Origin: PFJX01 sp964466195
GTDB lineage: Bacteria; Pseudomonadota; Gammaproteobacteria; Burkholderiales; Thiobacillaceae
DNA: 61,599 nt
Direction of reading: 5' to 3'
NCBI GenBank assembly: GCA_964466195.1
Contig: CAYXMQ010000019.1
Coordinates: 1 to 61,599, forward strand
A program made the position numbers and the translations under genes. The number at the start of each line of letters is the position of its first letter. Positions within the stretch are counted from its first letter, which is position 1. Positions 19,583 through 28,219 of this stretch are shown here, one piece after another. The notes under the pieces are model-generated. The model searched no databases, was not told where the DNA came from, and saw only the letters and a list, made by a program, of their open reading frames with translations.

Positions 19583-20425
19583 GTGTCTGACCGATTAGCC
19601 GTGCTGCCGCAATATCTGTTGCCGAAACAAGCCCTGACCGCCCTCGCCGGCCGTTTCGCCGGCGCCCGGCTGGGCGGCCTCACCACCTGGGCGATCCGGC
19701 GCTTCGTCGCGCGCTACCGGGTCGACATGGCCGAGGCGGCGAATCCGGATATCGCCGCTTACCCGACGTTCAACGAATTCTTCACGCGTGCGCTCAAACC
19801 CGGCGCCCGGCCGTTGCGCCAGGCGGCGCTGATCTGCCCGGTAGACGGCGCGATCAGCCAGTTCGGCGCGATCGAGCAGGACCAGATATTCCAGGCCAAG
19901 GGCCATCATTACACCACCACGGCGCTGGTGGGCGGCGATGCCGAGCTGGCGGCGCAGTTCCAGGACGGCCATTTCGCCACCCTCTACCTGAGCCCGCGCG
20001 ACTATCACCGCATCCATATGCCGGCGGCCGCACGCCTGACCCGCATGATCCATGTGCCGGGGGAGCTGTTCTCGGTCAACCCGACCACCGCGCGCGGCGT
20101 GCCCGGCCTGTTTGCGCGCAACGAGCGCGTGGTCTGCGTGTTCGACAGCGCCGCCGGCCCGTTTGTGCTGGCCCTGGTCGGCGCCACCATCGTCGGCTCG
20201 GTCGCCACCGTCTGGCATGGCGTGGTCACTCCGCCGCGCTCGGGCGCGCTGCGCGAATGGCGCTACGACAAGGAACGCATCGAACTGGCCCAGGGCGAAG
20301 AAATGGGCCGCTTCCTGCTCGGTTCGACCGTCGTGCTGCTGTTTCCCAATGGGCCGCTGGCGTTCAACCCGGACTGGCACGCCGGCGCCTCGGTGCGCCT
20401 GGGCGAGGTCATGGCCAACGCGTAA
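19583..20425 (+). CDS. psd: Phosphatidylserine decarboxylase proenzyme
   Basis: 280 residues from GTG 19583, which has CGAGGG six bases upstream. LLGSTVVLLFPNG contains the LGST autocleavage site (Ser248), which becomes the pyruvoyl group of the alpha chain. YHRIHMP and the PVDG element near residue 87 are also family landmarks. It makes phosphatidylethanolamine at the inner membrane. A TTGCCG/TACAAT pair at 19524-19554 could be its promoter, but the spacer is 19 bases. Confidence 0.93.
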   Translation: MSDRLAVLPQYLLPKQALTALAGRFAGARLGGLTTWAIRRFVARYRVDMAEAANPDIAAYPTFNEFFTRALKPGARPLRQAALICPVDGAISQFGAIEQDQIFQAKGHHYTTTALVGGDAELAAQFQDGHFATLYLSPRDYHRIHMPAAARLTRMIHVPGELFSVNPTTARGVPGLFARNERVVCVFDSAAGPFVLALVGATIVGSVATVWHGVVTPPRSGALREWRYDKERIELAQGEEMGRFLLGSTVVLLFPNGPLAFNPDWHAGASVRLGEVMANA

Positions 20426-20906
20426 ACGGCAGGCATGTGACGGCTACGGTCGGCAGCATGGGTAGAGCAAGAGCGAAACCCACACCGCCTTTGAATTCAT
20501 GATCGCCGCCGATCCGGGGCGAACCGCGACTTGTATTCCGTGGGCTTTGGCTTGTCGACCTGAGCCTGCCGCTGACCGACGTACTTGGATATGTCTCCAA
20601 TGTCGGCTTACCGGCGTCTACCCTAACGAACGCTCCCGGCCAGTTGCCGTCATTCGCTGAGCCGTAAAAATGCGTTACTGGTTGGCCGGTGTACTTCAGA
20701 AAGCTGCCGGTCATAGGGATTGGCATGATCGGGAAAGTCAGCGGCCTGTGCGGACGGCCAAAGTTCATGCATGCTGCATGCGTGATTGCAAGACCTGACC
20801 CCCACTCCTGACCCCTGGCCCCCGCTCCTGACCCCCGCTCCTCTGCTGGTGCGCATCGGTCTGGCGGTATTCCTCCAGGGGTGATTGCACCCGGCCATTT
20901 ACTCCG
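20426..20906. other. Gene-poor stretch between psd and the papain-like gene
   Basis: 480 bases without a recognisable gene. A minus-strand frame (20409-20768) gives a protein-like N-terminal half (for example KYTGQPVTHFYGSANDGNWP) but then turns to low-complexity translation and runs into psd, so it may be a decayed gene. The distal part holds a repeat cluster (20787-20843). Confidence 0.4.
20787..20843 (-). repeat. GGGGTCAGG repeat cluster, possible REP/RAYT-type relic
   Basis: On the minus strand three AGGAGYGGGGGYC units and one shortened AGGGGTC unit lead into GGGGTCAGGTCTTGCA. This end motif resembles sequences found beside REP-associated tyrosine transposases in betaproteobacteria; that link is from memory. 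No transposase gene is present. A GCATGC duplication (20768-20780) lies just beside it. Confidence 0.4.
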
Positions 20907-21788
20907 TCATCTCCACTCCTTCGCCCCCTTGGCGATAATCGTAGACCGAATATTGCTGCGGTAATGCGCAGGGGTGAATTCCAATCGATAGAACTTGTCG
21001 TTGACCCGCTCGAAGGTATTCGTATCCTCTATCGCCCCCCAGCTCCAGAACAGGCACTCAAAGGTTGAATCCGGGGTGGGGGTGAATGGAGATGCCAATA
21101 CCACCGCGTGGTGGCCCAATGGCGCACTGGAAAAGAATTCAATGGGCCCTGTAAGGATCACTTCAGTATCTTCAAGGCGAATGTCCTTGACCAGATCGAA
21201 ATCGGCACCCTTGTCCTTTACTTCGGCATAGAGTTCGGTGTCAGCGAAGAATTCCTCGATATCACCACCGAGCACGACGGGGGCGGCGGAATAGTCATCG
21301 GGACTATCAATGTCGAAAATCGAATGCGCTTCCTGAATGGTCAACAGCAACAGGTAGTCCGCCACGTTCACTCTCAGGTTTTTGTTTTTGATGTATTGCT
21401 TGAGGTCAGAAGACCTCAAGCCGGTGGTCATCTCTATCGACAGCTCACCGATTTGGCCTGCGCCCCGTTCAAAAATATTCAACCCGAACTGGGCCATTTT
21501 CCCTGGATAGCGGCGTAGCAGTGGGTAAAGGCATGCAGCAGGCTGGCAAAAGCCCGTATTGCCCTGAAAGAGCAAATGAGGTCGCGCAATCAGTTCGGCC
21601 AAGCGCGCACAGTATTCCTGCTTCTCGATGTGCAGCCAGCATTTTTGCTTGCCGGGATCATTGAACCAAGCGTCCACCCGCTGCACCGCAGCGCGACGCT
21701 CTGCATCCAGTGCATCGGTAATCTCCCGCGTCAGCAACGCCGATGCGATCGCTTGAGCTACGGCCAAGATAGCCCCTGTCATGCTCAT
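20907..21788 (-). CDS. Putative papain-fold cysteine peptidase-like protein
   Basis: 293 residues from ATG 21788, with AAGGAG seven bases upstream. No annotated family was recognised, but landmarks of clan CA proteases occur in order: QGNTGFC (Gln75, Cys81) has the same Gln-x5-Cys spacing as the oxyanion-hole Gln and catalytic Cys of papain; GHHAVVLASP (His226/227) fits the catalytic His strand; FWSWG (248-251) fits the NSWG segment, though the usual Asn is replaced by Trp. The N-terminus has an Ala-rich helix (residues 5-20) but no convincing signal peptide. It lies 55 bases after the 1338-residue gene, so the two are probably one operon. Protease activity is inference; an inactive fold is possible. 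Confidence 0.6.
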   Translation of the reverse strand: MSMTGAILAVAQAIASALLTREITDALDAERRAAVQRVDAWFNDPGKQKCWLHIEKQEYCARLAELIARPHLLFQGNTGFCQPAACLYPLLRRYPGKMAQFGLNIFERGAGQIGELSIEMTTGLRSSDLKQYIKNKNLRVNVADYLLLLTIQEAHSIFDIDSPDDYSAAPVVLGGDIEEFFADTELYAEVKDKGADFDLVKDIRLEDTEVILTGPIEFFSSAPLGHHAVVLASPFTPTPDSTFECLFWSWGAIEDTNTFERVNDKFYRLEFTPAHYRSNIRSTIIAKGAKEWR

Positions 21789-21843
21789 GTTGTCACTCCT
21801 TCCTATGCATTTATGCCGCCACGCTCCACTGGCTGACCTCTTT

Positions 21844-24800
21844 TCATTTCGGGGTCGGCGCCATCTTTGTATGCCTGCTTTTCTCGGCCGTCGGCCTCCT
21901 GTCCTGCTGTGTCTTAGCACGGGCAAGCAGCGCCGTTTCGCGTGCGCGCTCACTCTCACGCTCCATCTCCGCTACCGTTACTCGCAGGCGTGCAGCGGAT
22001 GCCCGCACCAATTCCAGCGGTTGCGTGCGCGGCTTGCGGAACCGCTCACGTGCCATGCCCAGTCTCTCCTTGCGCATCTTGGCCGGCGCAACCCACGCCT
22101 TGCCCTTGATTCGCTTCGGTTTGAAACGCTCGGGGTCCAGGTGGCCGGGAAATGGGATCGTTTTGCCCGGGACGTTTACGTTAATCGAAGCGGGTTCCTG
22201 GACGATGAAACTCACGACCTGCTCGACTCGCCGGGCGCCATCAACGACCGCCACCAGCAGTGTGTTGAAACCCTCTTCCACTAGTGAAAGTGGTAGTTCC
22301 GTTTGCAAGAAAACTCCGCTGGACGTCTTTTCCCTGGGACGCGTGAGCGGCGGCCGTTTGCCCGGTTTGACCGCTGGCAACAGGAAATCTTCCCTCCTTT
22401 TTGCACTGCCGCCTCTGCGGTTCACGAAGGAGGCGGTAGCCGATTTATTGCGCACTCGGGCGGCCTTGTCACCGCGGTCATCGGGGTGTTCCCGGTGAGG
22501 CTCCAGATAGCCGCCGCGTAGCGGGACGTTCGTTTCTCTTTCATAAGCGACTCCCGCCGGTGCGCTCTCGCTGATTCTCATATCTCGCAAATCCAGCGGC
22601 ACGCCGTTCAGCGCCATCAGCACATGCGGCACTTCGTCTGCCTCCAGGCCGAGAAAAGAGCGTGGAACATGTTCCAAAAAGACGTCAATGGGGACACTGA
22701 ATTCGTACATACCGGCCGCAACAGGCTCGCTGATTTCGATGCCCCTCGGTCGAGCGAGATTGTCCCGCACCAGCGCGTCGTGCCGGTCTCGCTCGGCCGA
22801 CAGCACATCTTTCGTCCGCTCCAGCGCATTGGCCTGCATCTCCTTCAGGAACGACTGATAAAGATTGGCCGACATATCAACCAAGGCGTTCCGGAAGTGC
22901 GTCAACTGCGAGAGAAGATTGCGCACAAGACCAAAGAACTCGCTGAAAGGCAGGGATACATGACCGAGCGAGACATATTGCGTGGCCGTTTTCCAGGTGG
23001 TTGTCACCCGGCCGAGGGGATAGTTGGCGGACGGCTCATGATAGGTCGCTTCAGGGTAGCTCCAACTCACGGAGAAGCCTACGTCGAAGCCGGGGTTGCC
23101 TCCCAGCAGCTGCAGCAAGTGGCTTTCGATTCGGTCGAGAATGAGATCTGCAATTTCCGTGGACATGTCCGCATTGGGATCGATGGCCCGGATGTCTTCA
23201 ATGAGGCCAGCGCTGTCCTCAGCTACCGCCGCAATCGCCTGGAAGATGGGGTCGAGAACCGGAAGGTTGATGGCGCCGGCGATCGTATTGCGCAACCCTC
23301 TGCGCGCATCGCTTTTGACATCCGCGGGTAGCATTTTGTAGACAGGATTATCGAACAGCAGGGGCGTGGCGGCGGCAACCCAGCGGTCGGCGAGGGTCGT
23401 TGCCATCGCCTGACGGCTGCTCGGGCTTCCAAGCGCGGCGAGCCCGACAAGCAGCTCGTCCACGGCCTGGGCCAACAGTGCCGTCGCCTCCTGGATCAGC
23501 CGGCTGATCTCGCTGATCAACTGAACAATCTGTTGTCGCAGTTCCTCAAGGGCCTGCTGAATTTCATTTATCCAGTCTTCCACCTGCTTGCGCATGTCCT
23601 CAAGCAGTTCCTCGAACTCCCGCAGGAGCAGTTCGCCCAGACCACTGAGCAGGCGTTCGACGAATTCCAAAAAGCTCTGAACAGCCAGTTTGGTCAGCTC
23701 ACCGGCAGCGCTGATCACCACATCGGCGTTGGGGACGAACAAGTCGTCCCGCAACTGGCTCAACAAATTCTCGGGCGCCTGGCTTGGAACCGGATCAATG
23801 ATCTGGTACAGCAGAGCCCGTATCTGCTGCCGCTTCGCGTCCGGCGGTGGTTTCAGAACATCGGCGCCGATTTCGAGCACCAGCTTCAGCAGCTCGACCA
23901 CTTCTTCCCGGTCCACCTTTACGGCTGGATTGCGGGCAATCACTTCGGCGGGCCCGCCAGCATCGTTCACATGGGCTGCCACCTCCAGCAGCACCGAGCG
24001 CATTTCACGCTGCACGGTGAACAGGAGCAAATCGCCCGTCAGCACAACTGTCCGGCCCATGGTCTTCATCAACACGCCGGACAAGGCCTCGAGCAGCACC
24101 TCCTTGCTGGTGCGGCCAGTGTGCCAGTTCACGAGTTCGTCAAAACACACGTTGTTCATCAGCCGCAGGGACGGCACCAGTACTTCGTCGAAGGCCAGCA
24201 GGATTTCCGTGTCGTTCGGCATGTGCGAGCGAATGATCGGGGCCAGTTGGCTTTCGATTTTCTCGGCCGAAAAAGCCTTGAGGCCCTGGACCAGGGCCTG
24301 CAGGGTTGCCTGGTCGTCGAAATTGCCGTTGGCGTCGGGTAGAATGGATCCGGCACTGACCAGCAGCAGACGTGCGATGTCCTGCTGGGACGCGGCCATC
24401 GTCCCCTGGAAGATATCCAGGTACTCATCGACCTCAGGGCAGGCTTGCCGCAGGTAATCCACCATTCCGGCATGAGCAACGAACAATAGCAGGTGGTCGA
24501 GAGTGAGGCCGCTTGCGGGTACGGCCGTTCCGGCGGCTGCGAGTTCGGCGCGGATGGTGTCGCCGATGAGACTCACTGGCTGAAAGGACAGCGCTCCCTC
24601 GAAGGATGTTCGCGCCGTTCCCGGCGGCAGGCCGATCACGCTGATGCTGGCCTCTAGCCGAACCAGCCGTTTGGTTGCGACGAAAAACAACTGCGCGGCG
24701 GACCACATCAGCGCGAGGCCCTTCTTCATGTCATCGTCGATCTGGCCGACGTCGGAGAAGGCAACAGCCGTGTTGACGCATTCACTCGCCAGGTCATGCC

Positions 24801-25860
24801 AATAGTCAAGCACCTGCGGCCGCGTGGTGTCGAAGGGATCAGCCGGCATCCGATACAACTTGTCAGCCAGCTTTCGGCGTTGCGCAAACAGCTGATCCCA
24901 CTTGCCGTCGCTGACGCTACGAATCCGATCCTTAAGATAGCTCTCGATGGTGCGCAACCCGGCTTCGATCATCTTGCTCAAAAGGTAGCGCTGGCTTTCT
25001 TCCAGAATGACCTGGATGCAGCGCAGCGCCAGCTTCTGGGCGCCCTGCGTGTCCTGAGGGACGTTGTTGCCGGCTATATAGTCCCCTGCCTCATAGGCGA
25101 TGCGGAAAGCGATCTTGGTGGGCGTGCGTGCGCCATCAATCAGTAGGTGGGTGAGCAGTTCTTCCGGCGGCACGCGCTCGGCGACCTGGTCGTAACTGTT
25201 GTCCACCAGCAGATCCACCGTGCGCGCGACGAAGCGGCTGGTGTTGCGCAGGCCCAGCGTGCCGAAGACGCGATAGCCGGCGCCGCCCTTCAGTCCGGCA
25301 CCGAAGCCGCCCAGCACGGTAAAGCCCGGGTTGATATTGCGGGCTGTGTCCTTGATGAAGCTCCCGCTGATGATCAGGTTGGCATACGCCTGAGCCGTAA
25401 AGGCCGCTTTTGCGTAAACGCCGACACCGATGTCGATTTCCTCCATAAAGATGCGAAACAGTCGAGTCTGGAATCCGCGGAAGTCCAGCTCCTCTTCCAC
25501 CAGTTGGATAAAATCGCCGATGTTGAGCCCGATCGATGCCTGAACAGCGGCGGCAATTTCAGCGATGGCCTGCAGCCGTATTGCCAAGCCAACCTCGCTG
25601 AACAGATTCATCGGTACCTGCACTTGGCCAAGCAGCTTGGCCTGCGCCTGCACCTGGCCGGTAATCTGCGCGGCGAGGTATTTCTGCAAACGGGCGTCCA
25701 CTTGGGCCAGCCCCTCAATACCGAGTTCGATGGAGATTCCGCGCTTGAGCTGCGCCGACAACGGCACGTCAACCAAGGCGTTCCCGCCGACGCTGCCCCA
25801 ATCCGTGGCCGCTCCGCCACCCGCCTGGAAAAGGGGTTGGCTGAAATTGATGCCCGGCAT
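21844..25860 (-). CDS. Giant unknown protein (1338 residues), partner of the papain-like protein
   Basis: Start ATG 25860 has AGGAGGA six bases upstream. I recognise no family. There is no signal peptide. The first 250 residues alternate amphipathic Ala/Gln/Ile helices and Gly-rich segments (GFGAGLKGGAGYR). The middle is helical, with a strong heptad-type coiled coil at about 740-807. At about 1183-1223 lies a beta-rich Ig-like element (EEGFNTLLVAVVDGARRVEQ in part). The last 100 residues are Lys/Arg-rich. Base use looks less GC-biased at third positions than in the flanking housekeeping genes. The long promoter-proximal gap and shared strand with the next gene suggest a two-gene unit. A structural, toxin or secreted-effector role are all possible. 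Confidence 0.7.
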   Translation of the reverse strand: MPGINFSQPLFQAGGGAATDWGSVGGNALVDVPLSAQLKRGISIELGIEGLAQVDARLQKYLAAQITGQVQAQAKLLGQVQVPMNLFSEVGLAIRLQAIAEIAAAVQASIGLNIGDFIQLVEEELDFRGFQTRLFRIFMEEIDIGVGVYAKAAFTAQAYANLIISGSFIKDTARNINPGFTVLGGFGAGLKGGAGYRVFGTLGLRNTSRFVARTVDLLVDNSYDQVAERVPPEELLTHLLIDGARTPTKIAFRIAYEAGDYIAGNNVPQDTQGAQKLALRCIQVILEESQRYLLSKMIEAGLRTIESYLKDRIRSVSDGKWDQLFAQRRKLADKLYRMPADPFDTTRPQVLDYWHDLASECVNTAVAFSDVGQIDDDMKKGLALMWSAAQLFFVATKRLVRLEASISVIGLPPGTARTSFEGALSFQPVSLIGDTIRAELAAAGTAVPASGLTLDHLLLFVAHAGMVDYLRQACPEVDEYLDIFQGTMAASQQDIARLLLVSAGSILPDANGNFDDQATLQALVQGLKAFSAEKIESQLAPIIRSHMPNDTEILLAFDEVLVPSLRLMNNVCFDELVNWHTGRTSKEVLLEALSGVLMKTMGRTVVLTGDLLLFTVQREMRSVLLEVAAHVNDAGGPAEVIARNPAVKVDREEVVELLKLVLEIGADVLKPPPDAKRQQIRALLYQIIDPVPSQAPENLLSQLRDDLFVPNADVVISAAGELTKLAVQSFLEFVERLLSGLGELLLREFEELLEDMRKQVEDWINEIQQALEELRQQIVQLISEISRLIQEATALLAQAVDELLVGLAALGSPSSRQAMATTLADRWVAAATPLLFDNPVYKMLPADVKSDARRGLRNTIAGAINLPVLDPIFQAIAAVAEDSAGLIEDIRAIDPNADMSTEIADLILDRIESHLLQLLGGNPGFDVGFSVSWSYPEATYHEPSANYPLGRVTTTWKTATQYVSLGHVSLPFSEFFGLVRNLLSQLTHFRNALVDMSANLYQSFLKEMQANALERTKDVLSAERDRHDALVRDNLARPRGIEISEPVAAGMYEFSVPIDVFLEHVPRSFLGLEADEVPHVLMALNGVPLDLRDMRISESAPAGVAYERETNVPLRGGYLEPHREHPDDRGDKAARVRNKSATASFVNRRGGSAKRREDFLLPAVKPGKRPPLTRPREKTSSGVFLQTELPLSLVEEGFNTLLVAVVDGARRVEQVVSFIVQEPASINVNVPGKTIPFPGHLDPERFKPKRIKGKAWVAPAKMRKERLGMARERFRKPRTQPLELVRASAARLRVTVAEMERESERARETALLARAKTQQDRRPTAEKSRHTKMAPTPK

Positions 25861-26634
25861 GTTCACTCCTCCTGCTGTACTTGATGTTCTCGGCGCGCGC
25901 GGGCAGGCCGCGCTTTCTGTTAACTATAGGAAAGGAGCCGCCGGTTTGGCAAAAGCACGAATCTGCCGCGTAGCGCCGAAAGCATGATGCTCGCCATAGG
26001 CCGAATCGCATTGGAGATGCAGACCACTAATGGCGAAACAGCCGCGCCTGCCGAACTAATTGATGCGGAAAGAGTTGTCGAAATAGTCCATGAAGCTATG
26101 GGATGCTTGAGCTTGACGTGAGCACAATCCTTACTACCGTACTATTGATCCCTGCCCGTAGGAGACGGGGGCGCGTTCTCGAAGAGAAATTCTTCCATCG
26201 TGCATTCCAGGAGTTTTTCGCGAGACGTGCAAGCAACGCTGAACAATTGTGCCCACTGCGAATACATGTATGCGATCAAACAATGGCTTGCGGAGCTACA
26301 GGCCCCCATGGCGCGAGCCTGAAGCCAGACGTTGACTGTCTTCCTTGGCCGATAAGCTGAAGATCATGGCAAGCTGGTGAATAGCGGATCACCCTCAGGT
26401 AGCTGACGGATAGGGCGCCGAAGGGTGGACGCCGCTTGTGGGTCGGGTACGGAAGTTCGCTGGGATGAAAAGCTGACGTTCAAAATCGCCTGCCTCAGGT
26501 GGTTGGCCACTGTCCTTTGAGACCGATTACCCGGCATGGCGATAGTTTTGCGAATGGCCGCCGTCCGGGGTGCTGCTGACGTTATTTCCGGAAGACGATC
26601 TATCGGGCTGTCCACGCTGATCCGACCGTGCGCT
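25861..26634. other. Gene-poor stretch upstream of the giant gene
   Basis: About 770 bases with only short frames. A plus-strand frame at 25984-26121 has protein-like composition (listed separately), and the following 250 bases hold another weak plus-strand frame (26103-26360). I see no transposase, integrase or RNA gene. The minus-strand promoter of the giant gene should lie near 25880-25960. Confidence 0.4.
25984..26121 (+). CDS. Possible 45-residue small protein or gene fragment
   Basis: MMLAIGRIALEMQ at the start and AELIDAERVVEIVHEAM in the second half read like real protein, rich in Glu/Ala/Ile and with few Arg/Pro shadows. The frame stays open upstream of the start, there is no clear ribosome site, and nothing matches a family I know. 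It may be the remnant of a longer decayed gene. Confidence 0.25.
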   Translation: MMLAIGRIALEMQTTNGETAAPAELIDAERVVEIVHEAMGCLSLT

Positions 26635-27897
26635 TCAGCCCACTTCCAGCAACTGATCCCATTGCGTCGTGTAGGCCGGCGACATGCGTTCCCGCTTCAT
26701 GCGCCAACCTTGCTGCATGCCTTCCGCCGCCGAGCGCAGCGTGCCGCTGCCGTAGGTGGCGTTGATGCGGTCCATCACCTGCATCAGCGCGCTGCGGTTC
26801 TCGTGGGTGGAGAACAGGCTCGTTTGCGCCTGCGCGCGCGGGCGCAGGTCGAGCAACGCGATGCCCGCTTTCTGATAGGCGTAGCCGGGCTTGTAGATCT
26901 TGCGCAAACCCCACTGCGCAGCGCGGATCAGGCGGCCGGTGTCGTCGCTCGCGTCCGGCAGCGGCATGGTCAGGCTGCGCTGGTATTGCGGCGCGTTGTT
27001 CTTGAACGGATTGGTGCGGATAGAGACCTGCACCATGCCTGCCAGCGAGCCTTGCCGGCGCAATTTCTCGGCCGCCCGCGCCATGTAGCTGGCCACCGCT
27101 TCGGCGAGGCCGGCCAGGTCATGCACGTAAGCGCCGAACGAGCGCGACGATATGATCTGCTGCTTGTTCGGGGCGACCGCTTCCAGGCTCAGGCAGGAGA
27201 GGCCGTTGAGCTCGCGCACGGTGCGTTCCAGCACCACTGAGAAGGCCTGGCGCAGCGTTTCCGGGTCGGACCGGCGCAGGTCTTCCACGCTGTGGATGCC
27301 GCGCTGGTTGAGCTGTTCGGTCAGACGGCGGCCGACGCCCCAGACTTCGTTGACCGGCAGTTCGGCGAAGAGGCGGGCGCGTTGCGGCGCGTCGAGCCGG
27401 GTCAGGTCGCAGACGCCGTCCTGGCCGGCCAGATTCTTCTTGGCGCAGTGGTTGGCCAGTTTGGCCAGGGTCTTGGTTTCGCCGATGCCGACGCAGACCG
27501 GAATGCCGACCCACTGCCGCACCTGGCGGCGCATGCGCTGGGCGTAGGCGGTCAGATCGCGCTGGGCAAAGCCGGCCAGCCCGAGAAAGCATTCGTCGAT
27601 GGAATACACCTCCTGCTCCGGCGAATAGGCGGCCAGCACGTTCATCATGCGGCTGCTCATGTCGGCATACAGGCTGTAGTTGCTGGAAAACGCGCGAATG
27701 CCGTGTTTTTCGGCCAGTTCGCGAACCTGGTACCAGGGCGCGCCCATCTTGACGCCGAGCGCCTTGACTTCATTGCTGCGCGCCACCACGCAACCGTCAT
27801 TGTTGGACAGCACCAGCACCGGCATCTCCGCCAAGCCGGGGTTGAACACCCGCTCGCAGGAAACATAGAAATTATTGCCGTCGATGAGTGCGAACAT
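26635..27897 (-). CDS. umuC: Y-family DNA polymerase V catalytic subunit UmuC
   Basis: 420 residues from ATG 27897 (MFALIDGNNFYVSCERVF, the standard start); a GTG at 27924 is also in frame. The catalytic acids are in FALIDGNNF and YSIDECFL. CVGIGETKTLAKLANHCAK is the palm/thumb hallmark. A helix-hairpin-helix (NEVWGVGRRLTEQL) and little-finger domain follow. It performs error-prone translesion synthesis with UmuD'. No umuD is adjacent, and I found no LexA-type CTGT-N8-ACAG site upstream, so partner and SOS control must come from elsewhere. Confidence 0.93.
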   Translation of the reverse strand: MFALIDGNNFYVSCERVFNPGLAEMPVLVLSNNDGCVVARSNEVKALGVKMGAPWYQVRELAEKHGIRAFSSNYSLYADMSSRMMNVLAAYSPEQEVYSIDECFLGLAGFAQRDLTAYAQRMRRQVRQWVGIPVCVGIGETKTLAKLANHCAKKNLAGQDGVCDLTRLDAPQRARLFAELPVNEVWGVGRRLTEQLNQRGIHSVEDLRRSDPETLRQAFSVVLERTVRELNGLSCLSLEAVAPNKQQIISSRSFGAYVHDLAGLAEAVASYMARAAEKLRRQGSLAGMVQVSIRTNPFKNNAPQYQRSLTMPLPDASDDTGRLIRAAQWGLRKIYKPGYAYQKAGIALLDLRPRAQAQTSLFSTHENRSALMQVMDRINATYGSGTLRSAAEGMQQGWRMKRERMSPAYTTQWDQLLEVG

Positions 27898-28056
27898 GCG
27901 CTGTCCAGCCTTGTAGAGAAACACGCCGGTCAGGCTGCCAGCGGCCTATGACTACGGTTTCACGTGATACCATGCGCCCATTCTGCGCGGAAATGGAAGA
28001 CGCAGGAAGACGCAGGAAACAAACGAAAGAGCTGAAATGAAAGCAGAGCTGAAATG

Positions 28057-28088
28057 AAAAAAGCCGACTTTTTCAAGCCGGCTTTTTT
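28057..28088 (-). terminator. Intrinsic terminator after tRNA-Leu
   Basis: Perfect 10-bp stem AAAAAAGCCG/CGGCTTTTTT with a 12-base loop. The minus-strand T-run lies 9 bases past the encoded CCA end of the tRNA. The symmetric A/T tracts could make it work in both directions. Confidence 0.8.
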
Positions 28089-28096
28089 GTTTAACT

Positions 28097-28183
28097 TGGT
28101 GCCCAGGAGAGGACTCGAACCTCCACGCCCTTGCAAGCGCTAGGACCTGAACCTAGTGCGTCTACCAATTCCGCCACCTGGGC
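28097..28183 (-). tRNA. tRNA-Leu (anticodon CAG)
   Basis: Minus-strand sequence starts GCCCAGGTGGCGGAATTGG and ends in an encoded CCA. The 7-bp acceptor stem is GCCCAGG/CCTGGGC. The anticodon stem CTAGG/CCTAG encloses TTCAGGT, giving anticodon CAG. The long variable arm is typical of class II leucine tRNA, and the T-arm has GGTTCGAGTCC. Confidence 0.97.
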
Positions 28184-28219
28184 CAAGAAGGCGCGCATCT
28201 TAACGATCTGAATGAACAC

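Noticed and set aside
20409..20768. 119-codon minus-strand frame after psd
   Set aside because: The first half reads like protein, but there is no ribosome site, the second half is low-complexity and the frame overlaps the psd end. At most a relic.
21789..21959. N-terminal extension of the papain-like protein up to 21959
   Set aside because: The extra 57 residues are Arg-rich and antisense-like in character, overlap the end of the giant gene, and a strong AAGGAG site supports the start at 21788.
26364..26615. 83-codon minus-strand frame before umuC
   Set aside because: No ribosome site or recognisable domain; Ser/Arg/Pro-rich translation is consistent with chance.
27898..28050. SOS box upstream of umuC
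   Set aside because: A CTGT occurs at 27901 but no ACAG follows at the required 8-base spacing; small direct repeats (GAAGACGCAG, AGCTGAAATGAAA) here have no evident role.
28097..28183. tRNA-Leu 3' end as an integration site for the accessory island
   Set aside because: The island lies on the correct side, but I find no second copy of the tRNA 3' end near 20.4-21 kb and no integrase gene.
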